Below are positions 12,003 to 23,589 of a stretch of DNA of 64,000 nt, one piece after another (positions within the stretch are counted from its first letter, which is position 1; the number at the start of each line of letters is the position of its first letter). Origin of the DNA: Elmis aenea (lineage: Eukaryota > Arthropoda > Insecta > Coleoptera > Elmidae). Location: assembly GCA_947652605.1 (NCBI GenBank), contig OX393576.1, positions 63,526,966 to 63,590,965 of the forward strand, read 5' to 3'. The notes under the pieces were generated by a model that was not told where the DNA came from, made no database searches, and was given only the letters and a program-made list of their open reading frames with translations. The position numbers and the translations under genes were made by a program.

Positions 12003-13110
12003 CTTCTTCTTCTTAATCGGTTCCTCCTGTACCTTTCGGTGCCGAGGTATGCTTTTTTATTTCTGTAATCTGTATTATTTTTCTCCACCCCTGCCTATCG
12101 TTAGCTAATTGTGGCACATCTCTCCAACTGACTCCTTTTTCTCTTAGTCTGTGCCTCACTTCTTTTTTCTATTTTATTCTTGGTCTACCTCTATTTCTTT
12201 TTACCTCCATCATGATTTTCCATCCTATTTTTGCGTATCTGCTTTCTGGAATGCGTAGTGTATGTCCCAGCCATCTTAATTGATTCGTCTCCATCTTTTT
12301 TCGTTACCGATTTTATCGATCCCTCTATTCTTCTCAGAAATCTCATTTCCTGTGCCTGTATTCTTTTATTTTGTTTTTGTGTTAAGTGTCCAAGTTTTTG
12401 AACTGTACGTGAGAATGGGTACGTACACTGCATTAAAAACTCGCGTCTTCGTTTCTTTTGATATCTCCTTCTTACTTATCAAACATTTATTAGTGGTGTA
12501 GTAAAATTTCGTCGCTGCCGCTATTATGGCATTCAGATCTTCCTCCAAATTACCATTCTCTGCAATTATTGTTCCTAAATATTTAAAATTTTTACCTACT
12601 CTATCTTTTTTTGGTCTAGCATAATTGTAACTGGTTCATGATTTTTCGCTATAACTACAGCCTCTCTTTGTTATATTAATATTCATGTTATATCTACTTA
12701 ATGTACCTGCCCACACGTCTAGTTTGAGTTGCAAGTTCTTTTCGCTTTTAGCTAATAGCATCACATCATCTGCAAAGGCTAGTTCTGTTAAGGATGTTGG
12801 TTTTAGTTTCTTTCAAATTTAGTAGGCTCTCTTTGCGTTTTTTTTTTACATAATTTAATTATTAATCCATAAGAATTATAAAGAGCACTGGGCTTAAGTT
12901 GCCTCCTTGTCTTACTCCCACTGTTGTTATAAATTTCTGGGAACTGCTGTTATGGGTTCGCACATAATTTCTACTACTCTCATACAAACTCTTGATGGAG
13001 TTTAACAATCCTTCTCCAACTCTACTTTGTTTCAATATCTTCCAGATCTTTTCCCTAGCACTCTATCGAAGGTTTTGGACAGATAGATAAAGTACAAGTA
13101 CAGCATCTTT
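12003..13110 (-). pseudogene. RTE-like LINE reverse transcriptase remnant, 5'-truncated
   Basis: Minus-strand relic of a non-LTR retrotransposon. Reading from 13110 downwards, frames interrupted by shifts and stops give GEGLLNSIKSLYESSRNYV, then GVRQGGNLSP.LF, then the catalytic block ELAFADDVMLLA (about 12742-12790; the FADD of reverse transcriptase motif C). The post-RT region typical of this LINE group follows (AVYVPILTYSSKTWTL and RIQAQEMRFLRRIEG, about 12330-12450). The 3' end carries a short (AAG)n tail, seen as cttcttcttctt at 12003-12014. Endonuclease and N-terminal RT are missing. It lies antisense in the putative first intron of the ZP gene. Confidence 0.85.
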
Positions 13111-14205
13111 GAATGGTCCATTGTTTTTTTCACTTAACTGTCTTAACGTAAAAATTAGATACATATGGATAATCACCCAGTATAATACAGTAAACAAATT
13201 CAAATATAAGCAATCATTTGTTTGAAAATATTTATTTGCAACACCCTGTATTTTATTAGGTACTGCTTTTAGTAACTAATAATCATTTCTATGCACTATT
13301 GTTATTTGTTATGCATGCGCGTGGGTGTCCATTCAAAATCATAATTAATCATCAATCCAGAAAAGGAAAATTAACATACACATGCACTACTTATGAGAAT
13401 GCATAGATAAATAAATACTTGCACTTGCTTTGACTCACGTTACATCATCGTCATGAATTAGACAACTAAAATAGTTTTGTTTAATGATAATAATTTATCA
13501 ATACTTACCTTTAAAAATTCAACATAAAGAAAGAAAATTACTAATAATAAAGTTAAAATTTTGAAGGTTTTTTTAATGCCACAAAAATATTTGCCTTTTT
13601 AGGTCAGAATGCTTATAACTTTATAACGTGTTTTATGCTCTAAAACTAGCAATACCACAAAAGCTTACCGTTACCAAGCGTACCATATCTAGCGTAAGTT
13701 TTTAATTGGATTAATACGACTGTTAGAAATTTAAATTAAATTAAACTACTTCGTGCATACTGCACAGGTTAATGTTAAATTTAAACAAGATAATTAGTCT
13801 AATTACTGAACGAACTTCATTCCCATATGGACATTCAAAAGAACAAGTAATAAGTTAAGTTTTAGGAAAAGGTTAATTGTTTTTTGAATGGTTTCAGTTG
13901 CGTAAGAATTATGCGGATTAGAAAGTTTCAAGAAATTTTTAAATAATAGTAAATCTAGTATGTTTATAACTATAATAAGTTTTTACTCTATATTGTAAGT
14001 ATCTTAATGGTCTGTTAATAATTATTTATGCATACAATGGTTTAAAAAGAATTCGTTTATGAAAAAAAAACTTGTATGCATAATGATTTTTTTTAATTGT
14101 AAGTGGTTTATTTTAAATATAAATGTATAGAAGTGTGATAAATGCTTTAATTATTGAAGTGATTTGTATAATAATTAATTAGAGGAATCCAAAAATGTAA
14201 AAATT
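13111..14205. other. AT-rich putative intron with a solo CACCCTGTA end
   Basis: No gene found. A lone element end ttgcaacaccctgtatttt lies at about 13236-13254. The remainder is simple AT-rich sequence. Confidence 0.4.
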
Positions 14206-14269
14206 TACAGGGTGTTCTATAAGAAAAAGTATAACTTTGATATGCCACTCTTTTTTGAAGCATCCTGTA
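14206..14269. mobile_element. Very short (64 bp) inverted-repeat element
   Basis: Starts tacagggtgttctataagaa and ends ttgaagcatcctgta. The two ends form a short stem (tacagg.tg) with a 35-40 base loop. It resembles a deletion derivative of the TACAGGGTG foldbacks elsewhere in the window. A chance pair of similar ends cannot be excluded. Confidence 0.5.
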
Positions 14270-14289
14270 TGTTTAAAAATATTTTTAAA

Positions 14290-14770
14290 ATGTAGCCCTT
14301 ATTGACTTACATAATCTAAGCGGTCGTTGTAGTTTTTGTCGTTACCATGACAAACAATCAACAAACTAAAAATTGTTGCAAGCCTTTTTTACTTGTTTTC
14401 GTAATAAATTCGTATAAATGAACCTCAATACGAAAAAAAAACGCGTTGTTGCGAATTTTTAATTGATTGAATAGGAATTCTGCTGTTTAGTTTAAAAATA
14501 TCTGAAAATAGAATATTTTTCTACGTTAGACAGAAGGTATATATGTATAAAACATATAAATAACATATTTAAAAACGTAAAGCGATTTACTAAATTTACA
14601 ATAATATAAAAATTTATAAAAGTTAAAATAAAACTAACGACGATTTTCAAATAAATTTTTTCTTTCTGCAATACATAATTGCAAAGGTTTCTGTCCAGAA
14701 TCCGCGCTAGTTTTCTTCTAGGAATTTCCGTAATGTTGATTTATACGAATTTAATACAATAACAAGTAAT
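14290..14770. repeat. Dispersed repeat, copy A (core inverted relative to copy B)
   Basis: The left flank (cggtcgttgtagttt..., gtcgttaccatgacaa, about 14320-14420) matches 34336-34440 in the same orientation. The following core (about 14462-14745, including gcgaatttttaattga, acgttagacagaa and cagaatccgcgcta) matches 34430-34740 in the reverse orientation. The core ends are themselves related (ttcgtataaat near 14408 and atttatacgaa near 14740). This is probably a DNA-type element whose internal part can be present in either orientation. Confidence 0.65.
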
Positions 14771-15084
14771 AAATGAGTGATCGGAATCCGATTCGGCTTA
14801 AAAACTTGCATAGACCATGTTTTTACACATTTGATATATTTCATACTTCAAAGGTGTTTTTCAAATATCCTATTTTTCGGATTTTCCTAATTCTTAGATA
14901 CCGTTTGAGATATTTTTAGTTTTTTTTTCAGATTATTTATGAACACCAAATATAACAGTTTTGCGAAATTTAAACCTACACTCTAGCGATTATAATAAGC
15001 ATGATCCCCATGTTTAAACCCGATTTTCAAACAGCATTCTTGCAAAATATGTCTTTTTATTTATGTATTTATGATTTTATTTTC

Positions 15085-15152
15085 CGCGACACACCTTGTA
15101 GTATACTTGCGACGCACTAGTGTGTCGCGACACACAGGTTGAAAAACACTGG
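15085..15152. mobile_element. Solo terminus of a hAT element
   Basis: The sequence around 15095-15152 contains gtgtgtcgcgacacac followed by aggttgaaaaacactgg. That is the reverse complement of a common animal hAT terminus (CAGTGTTTTTCAACC). A related terminus in the forward orientation lies at about 33630-33665. The other end and any transposase are not seen. Confidence 0.6.
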
Positions 15153-15402
15153 CTTAAATTGTTGGAGTAATTTGTATAATATTTTAAATAAGTTTGGGAC
15201 GTTGCTCTGGGGCTAAGATATATTATTTATCCTGCGATAACTTGTAGGAGTTTTCTCTTAAATGTATTGTTGTATCTGCACTAGTTTCGTTTTCACTACA
15301 GTCGCTCCATTTTGTCGGCAGATTTTTTCGAGCAGTGTACTGTTGTATCATAAAAAGTGATGTGAAAGTTTACCTTTATCTGATACAATTTATTTGTTTT
15401 AG

Positions 15403-18400
15403 ATGGCTCAATATCTAGTCGTACTTATCGCATGTCTGTGTGGATTGGTTACATCCCAATCCAACTATGCGGATCAGGCGAATAATATCGAATACCAAGG
15501 CGAGGGATTGCCTGAGCAAGCCACCTTAGATGGGAAGGTCACGAAGTTAGATGACCTTAGTCCGGTCATCTTCTTGAATCGCACTAAAGCTGCTCTTAAC
15601 TGTGCAGCGGGATCCATGCAAGTGGAACTTAAATTCAACGATCATTTCTACGGCATTGCATATGCCGATTATGATAGAAATTCCGCATGTCAATTGGCAG
15701 GCAAAGGAGGTTATAGCTATAAATTAGAATTGCCGCTTAAAGGATGTGGTACAAAACAGGTAAGTGAAATTATGCAGAAGTGGAAAAGACGTACTTGTTT
15801 GAAAAAAATCGTGGCTTAATGTTTCTTTCTTCACTAATTTCTCACAGATGATTGATAGTGAGATATACAGCCTGAACGGAATAAATTAAGGCTCGCCAAT
15901 ACATCCAAAGTTTTCAAACTTAACTTGATTAGAGAATTTTAATATCTTTATTAAGTTAAGCCTGAATAAATCAATTCCGGACTGAAATACATACATTTTT
16001 AATTTTCAAAATCATCTACCTACACAAAAATTAAAATTAAATTAATTCTATTGTTAATAAGCTCATTTAAATCAGTTAATTAAACAAAAATATAAATATG
16101 AACGTGCTTTAATTTACATCTTTCATATTAGCGAAAAAATAATGCAAAAAGAATTTGTATTTCCTGTTTATTCGGCTGATAATTCTTTGAGAATGTTTAC
16201 CTACGAGATCGTTTACCTTTTGATGATCTCCTCCTAATTTAGGAATTCTGATTGTTCGAAGATTCTTGTAAATAACAGTGTTTTTAGTGGCATATTAAAT
16301 ATGCTTTGCAAAAAAAAAATATTTCTGGCATTTGATACTCGACAACATGACTTCTTGTCTTAGCGAATTGATGTACAAATTTTATTGCTGGACAAAAATT
16401 TACGAAAATGTGCGTCATTTCCTGTTAAGTAGCGTTTTAAACGAACATTAGAGAACTACTTGTTTTGATGTGATTTATAACTATGAAAATGGAATTCTTG
16501 TTATTGAAATTTAACTTCAAACCCTAGCTTTAGCTTCTATTTTAATCAGGTACTAAAAACGAAAACAAATTCGTTCGTTTCTGTTCGGAACGCAAACGAA
16601 ATATATCATTTTTGTTCTTTTCGTTCTCACCCAAAAAAATCCTTTTTCGTTTTCGTGAACCGAAATAATAACGGTCGAAACCGGTTTTACAGTTTTTTTT
16701 GTCGTCAAAAAATCGAGAACTTTAATTTTTTTTAAGTCACTACAACCCTCTATTAATACGATAGCAATATTGGCGTCTCCACTAAATTATAAACGATGAC
16801 GATGGGTTTTGATACTCACGGACTGCATATTTTAGACTGGCGAACTGCCGCCATATTAAATTTACCAAATCGTTAAACACATAAACATTTAACCATTTTA
16901 TTTAGTATAACACCCGTAAGGTGAGAAATCACAACTCGATTAGTTTAAATTGTACACACGATCTTTATCTAAGAAATATAAAAATATGGCAGTGCTGTTT
17001 TAAATTGGTTTTGGTACTAAAAAGCTAAGCATTTGAATTAAATTAGATCCTGCTGTAATGGATTTAAAAAGACAAAAAATCCATTCAAGTAGATAATTCA
17101 CTAAATAGTTCCATGAATGTTATTAATAAGAAAATAAATTTAGAAAAACTTATAATCATTCTAAACGAAAATAGAACATACACATTAATAATATATAAAA
17201 AATAAACTTGAAATATACTCCAACTTCAAATTTTGTACATACCATACAATGTACAATTTCACATTCCATTCAATCTTACTAGCAACATATCTTCCAATAA
17301 ATCTTCTTTTTCATTAGTCCTTTTTGAAGGAAGAATAAATTTTATTTTTATTAACTCTAAACGCAAATAAAACATACACAACAATAATATATATCCAATC
17401 AAGTGTATATTCCATATTGATGATATAAGCAACAAATTAGAAATAGAAAATATCTGTAGATACCTTTACTTGTGTTACACAAAAATTGCAAGTATAAACA
17501 ATAAAGTTGTTAATACATATGTATATGCACATTTATGGAGAAAAGTGAAGCTCACTTATTTCAAGTGAGATTTTTTACTGTCTCGTGGAGTTTCCCCAGC
17601 ATAGAAGGTAAATTCGCGTTTGTGTTTAACAAATAAAATTTAAATAGTGATAAAGTCGGTTAAAACAGTTTGGAAAATATTTATCTCGTTTTCGTTCTTG
17701 AACGAAAAATAATAATTTCGTTTATATTTTTAAAAAAATTTCGGCTAATTTCGTTTAACGTTTTCGTTCCGCTCTCAGTCCCTGATTTTACTTCATAATA
17801 AATAAAATAAAATTATGAGAGACATATTGTCAGCAAATATGTTAACAAACTGAATAGTTTGTAAGTGGATTGGCTTTAGAGGTGTAAAAATTAATGTACA
17901 ATTTATTTTTTTAGGATCCTCAAAGAGTTTTTACAAACAATATTGTTGTGAGATTCCACCCTGGATTGGAAATGGATGGAGATGAAATTATAACAATAGT
18001 TTGTAGGTATCCTCCACCAACGGCTCCCATACCTGCTCTACCACCTAGTTTTATGTAAGTGTTTTGCGTTTAGTTTGATTAGTAAAAAGTTTAAACTAAA
18101 TATTAACAGGGATACTTAATAAAATTCATTGTATCTATAAAAGTAATTGTTGGTAATATACATGTATTGTTTTAGACGAGAAGATGCTGTACCAGCTGCT
18201 GTTCTAGAACCGCCACTAAATGGATTCCAAATACTCTTAATTATATGTGGTATTCTTTTCTTGTCTCTTTTACTGCTTGGTCTTGGATGTTCTTATTATT
18301 GTCTGCGACGAAGAAATATGACAGTAATCCGAAGAGCGCCGTTCTCCTCCATGGGAACAGATTCAGAAATTACAAAACTATCAGGCAGTTCTCTAGGTAA

Positions 18401-20644
18401 GTTCAACTCTCTTTTAAATGGCATGTGGAGTTGAATTAATCCAACTATTTTGCAGATAATTTATCAATGTTCAAAATACCACGCGCCCATGCTCCAGTTA
18501 CAGCCACAGGAAGCAGTTCCGGTAGCGATGGCCCTCTGATTAGTGATACTCTTCCCTCAGATTATCCTTCAGAGTCTCATTCAGAAATAGAAGACGTCGA
18601 AACGAGATCCCTTCCAGTTTCTTCCGCTGGCAGTTTTGAAAATAAAGCTTACGTCCAAGACAGCAGCAGCTTTTACAGTGAAGGATATGGTCACACGCAG
18701 GAGCAGAGCATACAAAACGCTATTCCAGCGACTGTACCACGCTTGCCCATGGCAGTTAAAGAGCAACCCAAATTTGATGTACAAGTGCGCGTGAAGAGAG
18801 CTGCACCTCCTTCCCCACCAAGCTTAACAATATCTGATTCGGAAAGTTCAACTGCACGAACTGAACGGAATCTTTCTACGATTTTGGAACAACGCGAAGA
18901 AAGTGTTCGAAGTCTAGAATCACCTCTGCACGTTGAAAGGACGCAATTTACGTACGTCCCCGAACTCCATGCTCCTCCTAAACATATCCAACCTGCTCCC
19001 ACATTCACGAGAATTCTCCGTCGTCAACAAATGCATGACGAGGTTGAAGCTCCCAGAATGGCTCCTGCGAGATCTCTAAGCTCTCTTAATACTGAAATGA
19101 CTGAAACTCATTCGGTAACAGAAATGATTGATGATACTCATCACAAATTTGTAGCACCCGCACCTCCCCCACCTCCTCCAATTATACCAAAACAACGATA
19201 TGTCTACGATGAGGAACAGCCAGAGTCATTAGAGCCCCCTATTGCTGTAGTCCACAAACCTGACATATCTTCGCACGTAGTTGACGACGTATTCTTGAGG
19301 ACCATTACAGAAAAGAAAACTATCGAAGACATCGAACGCCACAAACGGTTAATCACTGAGTATCACATGAGACCCAAACCAGTGGAGGATCAGAAATGGG
19401 ATGTAACCATCAAAAACTATCCCATCGAAATGCCTGAACCTCCAGAGTGGGAAAACTTCTCCGATATTTCTTCAGCTTCTGGCCTAACACTGACACCTAA
19501 ACTTGAACGCGCCTCTATGAGTTTACCACCACAAAATCAAATCGATGACAACAAACTACCATTAAATTCGCCCGAATTGGTTGGTCATCTTGAACAACAT
19601 CCACCAAGACATGCCGCATCGCATCACGAAGTAACTAGAGAAACGTACTTGCAAACATTCAATATTGCTCCTGAAAACCCAGAGGTTACCAACTGGAACG
19701 TTTTGATACGCGTCTTACAGCCAGTTGAAGAAGAAGGCCCGGTCATTGAAAGCGCGGATTCTTTCAATTCGCAATTGACGATGGCCGACAGGCTAAAGTG
19801 GCGACAAATTATTACGACTGAATCTACGCTAAGAACGCTTCTAACAGAAGCTGTAGTACGCGAAGATTTCGAACGCATTCGACAAGATCAGCGATACGAA
19901 CAATTATTTGAACCCCCTAAGTGGGATATCATAATACGCATATTAACCCCCGAAAAATCTAAAAATCAAAATCGTTACCGCAAAAAGGGAGAATGGGATA
20001 ACCGAAGTCGTCGTAGTAGCCTTCCAACTCTTTACGAATACGATTCAGACGGGGGAAGTTCTATAAGGACTTTAACCAACGAACCTATTCATCCACATCT
20101 ACCCACAAGGGGCCGTAAGTCACCTCGTTCTAGCTACAGAAGCGAAGCAGATTTACGGTCAATGTCTGAAGTGACGGTAGATTTTGGACGTCCTGACCAC
20201 GGTGATAACCAGTCAGAATCATCCAGTTATTACCCAGGAGTTGGTCGGTATTACGACGATTCCGAAGTTGATAACTATTATAAATTGCATCCGACATCTT
20301 TAGCTCGTTCTTTAAGCCAACCAAGCTTGGCTAGATCAGCAAGCGAGTTTACTGAAAGATGGATAGCTCCTTCGCGTTACGATACCGGTAGCGAATTTAC
20401 ATCACCTGAAGGAACTCCCAAGTCCCAACGTAGCACAAAAATTCAGCCTCTGCATATACCTAGAGGTGCTGCCGCCCAACAGAGCGTATGGCAGCAACAA
20501 TCTTCGACAAGTCAAGTTGCTCAAACTCCAGGCGGCAGTCAAGTCATGACGCAAGAATTTAGAAGCGAAATGGCGACCAGCTTTAGAGGCAGAGGCCAAA
20601 ATTGGTTTGGCGATAATGAAAGCGACGCTAGTAGTTATAAATAA
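15403..20644 (+). CDS. ZP-N domain single-pass membrane protein with long cytoplasmic tail
   Basis: Four coding exons with GT-AG introns join in frame: 15403-15759, 17915-18054, 18176-18396 and 18456-20644 (968 residues). Residues 1-18 form a signal peptide. The N-terminal half of a zona pellucida domain follows, with its four cysteines (67, 96, 115, 149) and motifs such as LPLKGCGT and FHPGLEMDGDEIITIVCRY; Asn 59 is a glycosylation site. There is no ZP-C half: a short proline-rich linker leads to a transmembrane helix (about 183-205) and basic stop-transfer residues. The roughly 760-residue cytoplasmic tail is rich in Ser/Pro/acid, has a run of prolines near 19160-19185, and carries related motifs at 346 (FDVQVRV), 554 (WDVTIKN), 653 (WNVLIRV) and 729 (WDIIIRI). 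Insect ZP proteins shape apical matrix and cuticle in epithelia, so a similar role is inferred. The ATG directly follows an acceptor, implying an upstream UTR exon. I recognise the family but not the exact orthologue, so no symbol is given. Confidence 0.92.
16547..17784. mobile_element. hAT-like non-autonomous element inside ZP intron
   Basis: Ends caggtactaaaaacgaaaac (left) and, reverse complemented, cagggactgagagcggaacg (right). Both continue as runs of cgttttcgttc-type words. The flanks attttaat (16539-16546) and attttact (17785-17792) agree at 7 of 8 bases, the target duplication length of hAT. The interior is about 1 kb of AT-rich non-coding DNA. A 292-bp relative lies at 38325-38616. 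It fills most of the first coding intron (15760-17914). Confidence 0.75.
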
Positions 20645-20962
20645 TTGTCAATATTTAACACAACTGCCGAAAAGGTGTTAACAACACTGCCCCTTTACAA
20701 TCGTATAAGAATACAATTAGCATTTTTTTACTATTTAATTTTTATCACAAGGATTTTGGTTTCCTAACATTTAGTAACTAGAACGCTGTGATAACAACTA
20801 TCACTAATGCAGTATGACTGTAGTAAATATGTGTCACACATATTTTGCCATTTTTATTTAAGTATCGTATTTAATAATCGTACGGTATGGTAAATTTACC
20901 CGATTTTTCACTTATCCACGCTAGATAAATGTGGGAAACTGCGAAATTGGGTTTTTGGTATA

Positions 20963-21060
20963 AATAAACTAATTCGCTTATATATAACACAAATTTAATA
21001 CTTTTACTTCCATTTGTCTTAAAAGTTTTATCTCTGTGTCAAAGAAGGAAGTCGAATAAA
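20963..21060 (+). promoter_or_regulatory. Poly(A) signals of the ZP-domain gene
   Basis: AATAAA hexamers lie at 20963-20968 and 21055-21060, 320-415 bases after the stop codon. The latter is followed by a T-rich and then GT-containing stretch suitable for cleavage. Either could define the 3' end. Confidence 0.5.
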
Positions 21061-22240
21061 CTTTTTGCTCTATGCAAATATACTTGGTGTCGGGTTTACA
21101 GGGCTTTTACGTGCAATCTCAAAACTTCATCCCCTTCTGTCTTAATACAGTAATTTTATGTCTTTTATGTGAATTGCAGGTGCTACACGACGTACACACG
21201 TCAATTTAATATATGTTTTATAGTTATGTAATTATATTTAGGTAATTTTATAATTAAATGAAGCTTACAATACTATACTGTTATTTTATTGAAGTAGGGA
21301 TTCGCTTAATACAAATTAACCCATCATTTATTATGTTGACTGTTTTCGTGTGCAATTTATTATGCGCAGGTTTGTTATTGCAAAAACACCAGAGCTCATC
21401 TCCGGCATATATTTCTAAACATAATTTAAAACCTCTATGTTTACACGATTAATGTAAAAACTCGTATCGCTGAACGTCGCTTCTGGTTCTCAACGTATTC
21501 CAACGTTTTTTGCTACTCAGCGATTTATTTTCGTGTCTGTTTTTAAACCTCTTCCATTACATAACCCATACTGCTTATAAATCTTATTGTATAAGATTTT
21601 TTGCAACTGAATTCTTTTAAGGTGCATTCTAATACAACCGCAGTTAGACAGGACTTAAAGCGACGCTGAATTTATCAACCGACTGCACACTGTATACATC
21701 ACAACGAAAAAACTCTTACAAGCGCTCTTAATAATTAATAATCAAATATCTTTTTTCAAGAACTTGGAAAACTCTTAGAATTTTACGCTCGAAGATAAAA
21801 CTTTAGTGAGACAACTCAATTTTTACTACGTGACATTTCGAAATCTGTTTTTTGAATCGTTAAGTTAATGCTAAGTATTCTCTTTTAAACTTTAAAAAGG
21901 CAATTTCCTTAAACTTCTGCTTATATTATTATACTACAAAAGTTTTAATTCGTATTTCCCTTATTTACAAACAAATCGTTAAAATCCATGACATTCCATA
22001 TTTATTTTACTTACACCACGCGATGTCATTAAATGTATACTTTCCCTTGTTAAAATTTTATTTAATGGTTAAAATCGCTGAACAAAAGTCTATAATATTA
22101 AGGATAATTTTGATTGTTAAACGGTTTTTAATAGCTTGCATTGTAATACACTTCGTCTGTGGTTCACAAATTTAACATAAGTGTTAATTATAAATATAAA
22201 TAAGTTTGACTGGAAAATTAATAAAATTAAAAATAATAAT
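21061..22240. other. Intergenic AT-rich sequence
   Basis: Downstream of the ZP gene. The small frame at 21258-21452 has no recognisable similarity. No transposon ends or RNA genes were identified. Confidence 0.4.
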
Positions 22241-22499
22241 CAGGGCTGCGGAGTTGGTAAAAAAAACTTCGACGCCGACGCAGACTTCGGCAAAATTAAA
22301 CACTAATACATTTTATGGTGTGTATAATATAAAAAAGGAAAATAAATATAAAGAAGTAATTTAAAATTTGAGTTTTGCGGCAAGGGACTACCCCGCAATT
22401 TTTTGTTGTACTGGGAGTCGGAGGTGGTACATTTTTTTCGACTCCGACTCCACTGACCAGAAATTCCTTCTTAACTTCGACTCCGACTCCACAGCCCTG
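22241..22499. mobile_element. hAT-type MITE (CAGGGCTGYGGAGT ends)
   Basis: The 259-bp element begins cagggctgcggagttgg and ends, reverse complemented, cagggctgtggagtcggagt. Inside, ctccgact/agtcggag words recur. These ends match a widespread hAT family of animals and plants. The flanking AT-rich octamers (about ataataat and aaataatt) are similar but not identical. Confidence 0.78.
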
Positions 22500-22534
22500 A
22501 AATAATTAATCAGCTCATTAGGCCAAGCTGGCCC

Positions 22535-23300
22535 ATGGCTTTGTTACGTGATTTTCGCCTTTCTTTTTTATTCATTGTTTGTATTTTACACTCTTTAATT
22601 TCTACTAACTACAACTGCCTCTATCCATTTTGTCCGGGTCTACCCTCATTCTTCTTCCCATTGCTCCTCCCTCCAGTACTGGTTTTGTTACTCTCTTCTC
22701 CGGCAATCTCGTTATATGACCTAGCCATCTCATTCGTTGCGTCATCACACTGACTACATTTGGTTGACCATATAATTCCTCCAGTTCGTCATTTGTTCTT
22801 TTTCTCCATTGTTCTCCTTCCCTTTTCCCCCCAAATATCTTCCGTAATACCTTCCTTTCCCAGACCTGTCATGTTTTTCCTTCTTTTTGATTCATTTTCC
22901 AAATCTCACCCCCGCACGTAACTATTGGTCTTAATTGTTTTGTATATATTGATTTTTACCTTCCTTGAGATGTTTTTTGGCCTGATTTCATGACCCAATG
23001 CTGCTAGGCATCTTGAGTCTTTAATAGTTTATTCTTTTATATATCGGCTGCGTCTTCCCCGTTGTCTGATAAAGTTACTCCCAAGTAGTTAAATTTATCA
23101 TGTCTGTCAAATTTATATTTAGTTCCGTCCTCCATAGCCAGTTCAAATTTTGTGTCTCGTGTCCTGTTTTTTTGCCCTTTTAGTATCATTTACTTGGTTT
23201 TCTATTCATTTATTGGTGCTTGCTCTTTTGCTCTTACTGCAATTTCCTTGATTGCTTTTGTCATGTTCGATTTATTTCTGGGTCAGAGGACTAAATCATC
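22535..23300 (-). pseudogene. LINE 3' region remnant (post-reverse-transcriptase domain)
   Basis: Minus-strand reading of about 22600-22880 gives RKVLRKIFG followed by WRKRTNDELEELYGQP and RMRWLGHITRLPEKRVTKP. This is the conserved segment after the reverse transcriptase of RTE-like LINEs (normally RR.LRWLGHV.RM). The rest, up to about 23300, is too broken to translate. It is diverged from the fragment at 12003-13110, so probably a different subfamily. Confidence 0.75.
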
Positions 23301-23589
23301 AGCGCGCGTCATCATTTGTATATTCTGATTTGATTTAGAAAAATTACTTACGTTATTTTTATTAGGAATCGCTTCTTAAAGAAACTCTATACTAGATTCA
23401 AGACTCTCCTCTTCAATTAGTAGAGTATTAACTTATGTCAAAAAATAGAACACTATGCTGACTAAGAGTTATGAAAATCTAATAAACCTTCCCACAGCGA
23501 ACTCAGGCTATCTCCACTTTAAAAAATATTTTTTTAACAGTGTTTGATATTCGTATGATTTTGAGCTCATTAGTAAGTTTAGGACTGTT

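Noticed and set aside
20130..20599. Minus-strand frames opposite the ZP exon
   Set aside because: Shadows of the well-supported plus-strand coding exon, with no independent evidence.
22535..22753. 72-residue plus-strand frame rich in Leu/Ser/Pro
   Set aside because: It is the antisense shadow of the LINE remnant read on the minus strand.
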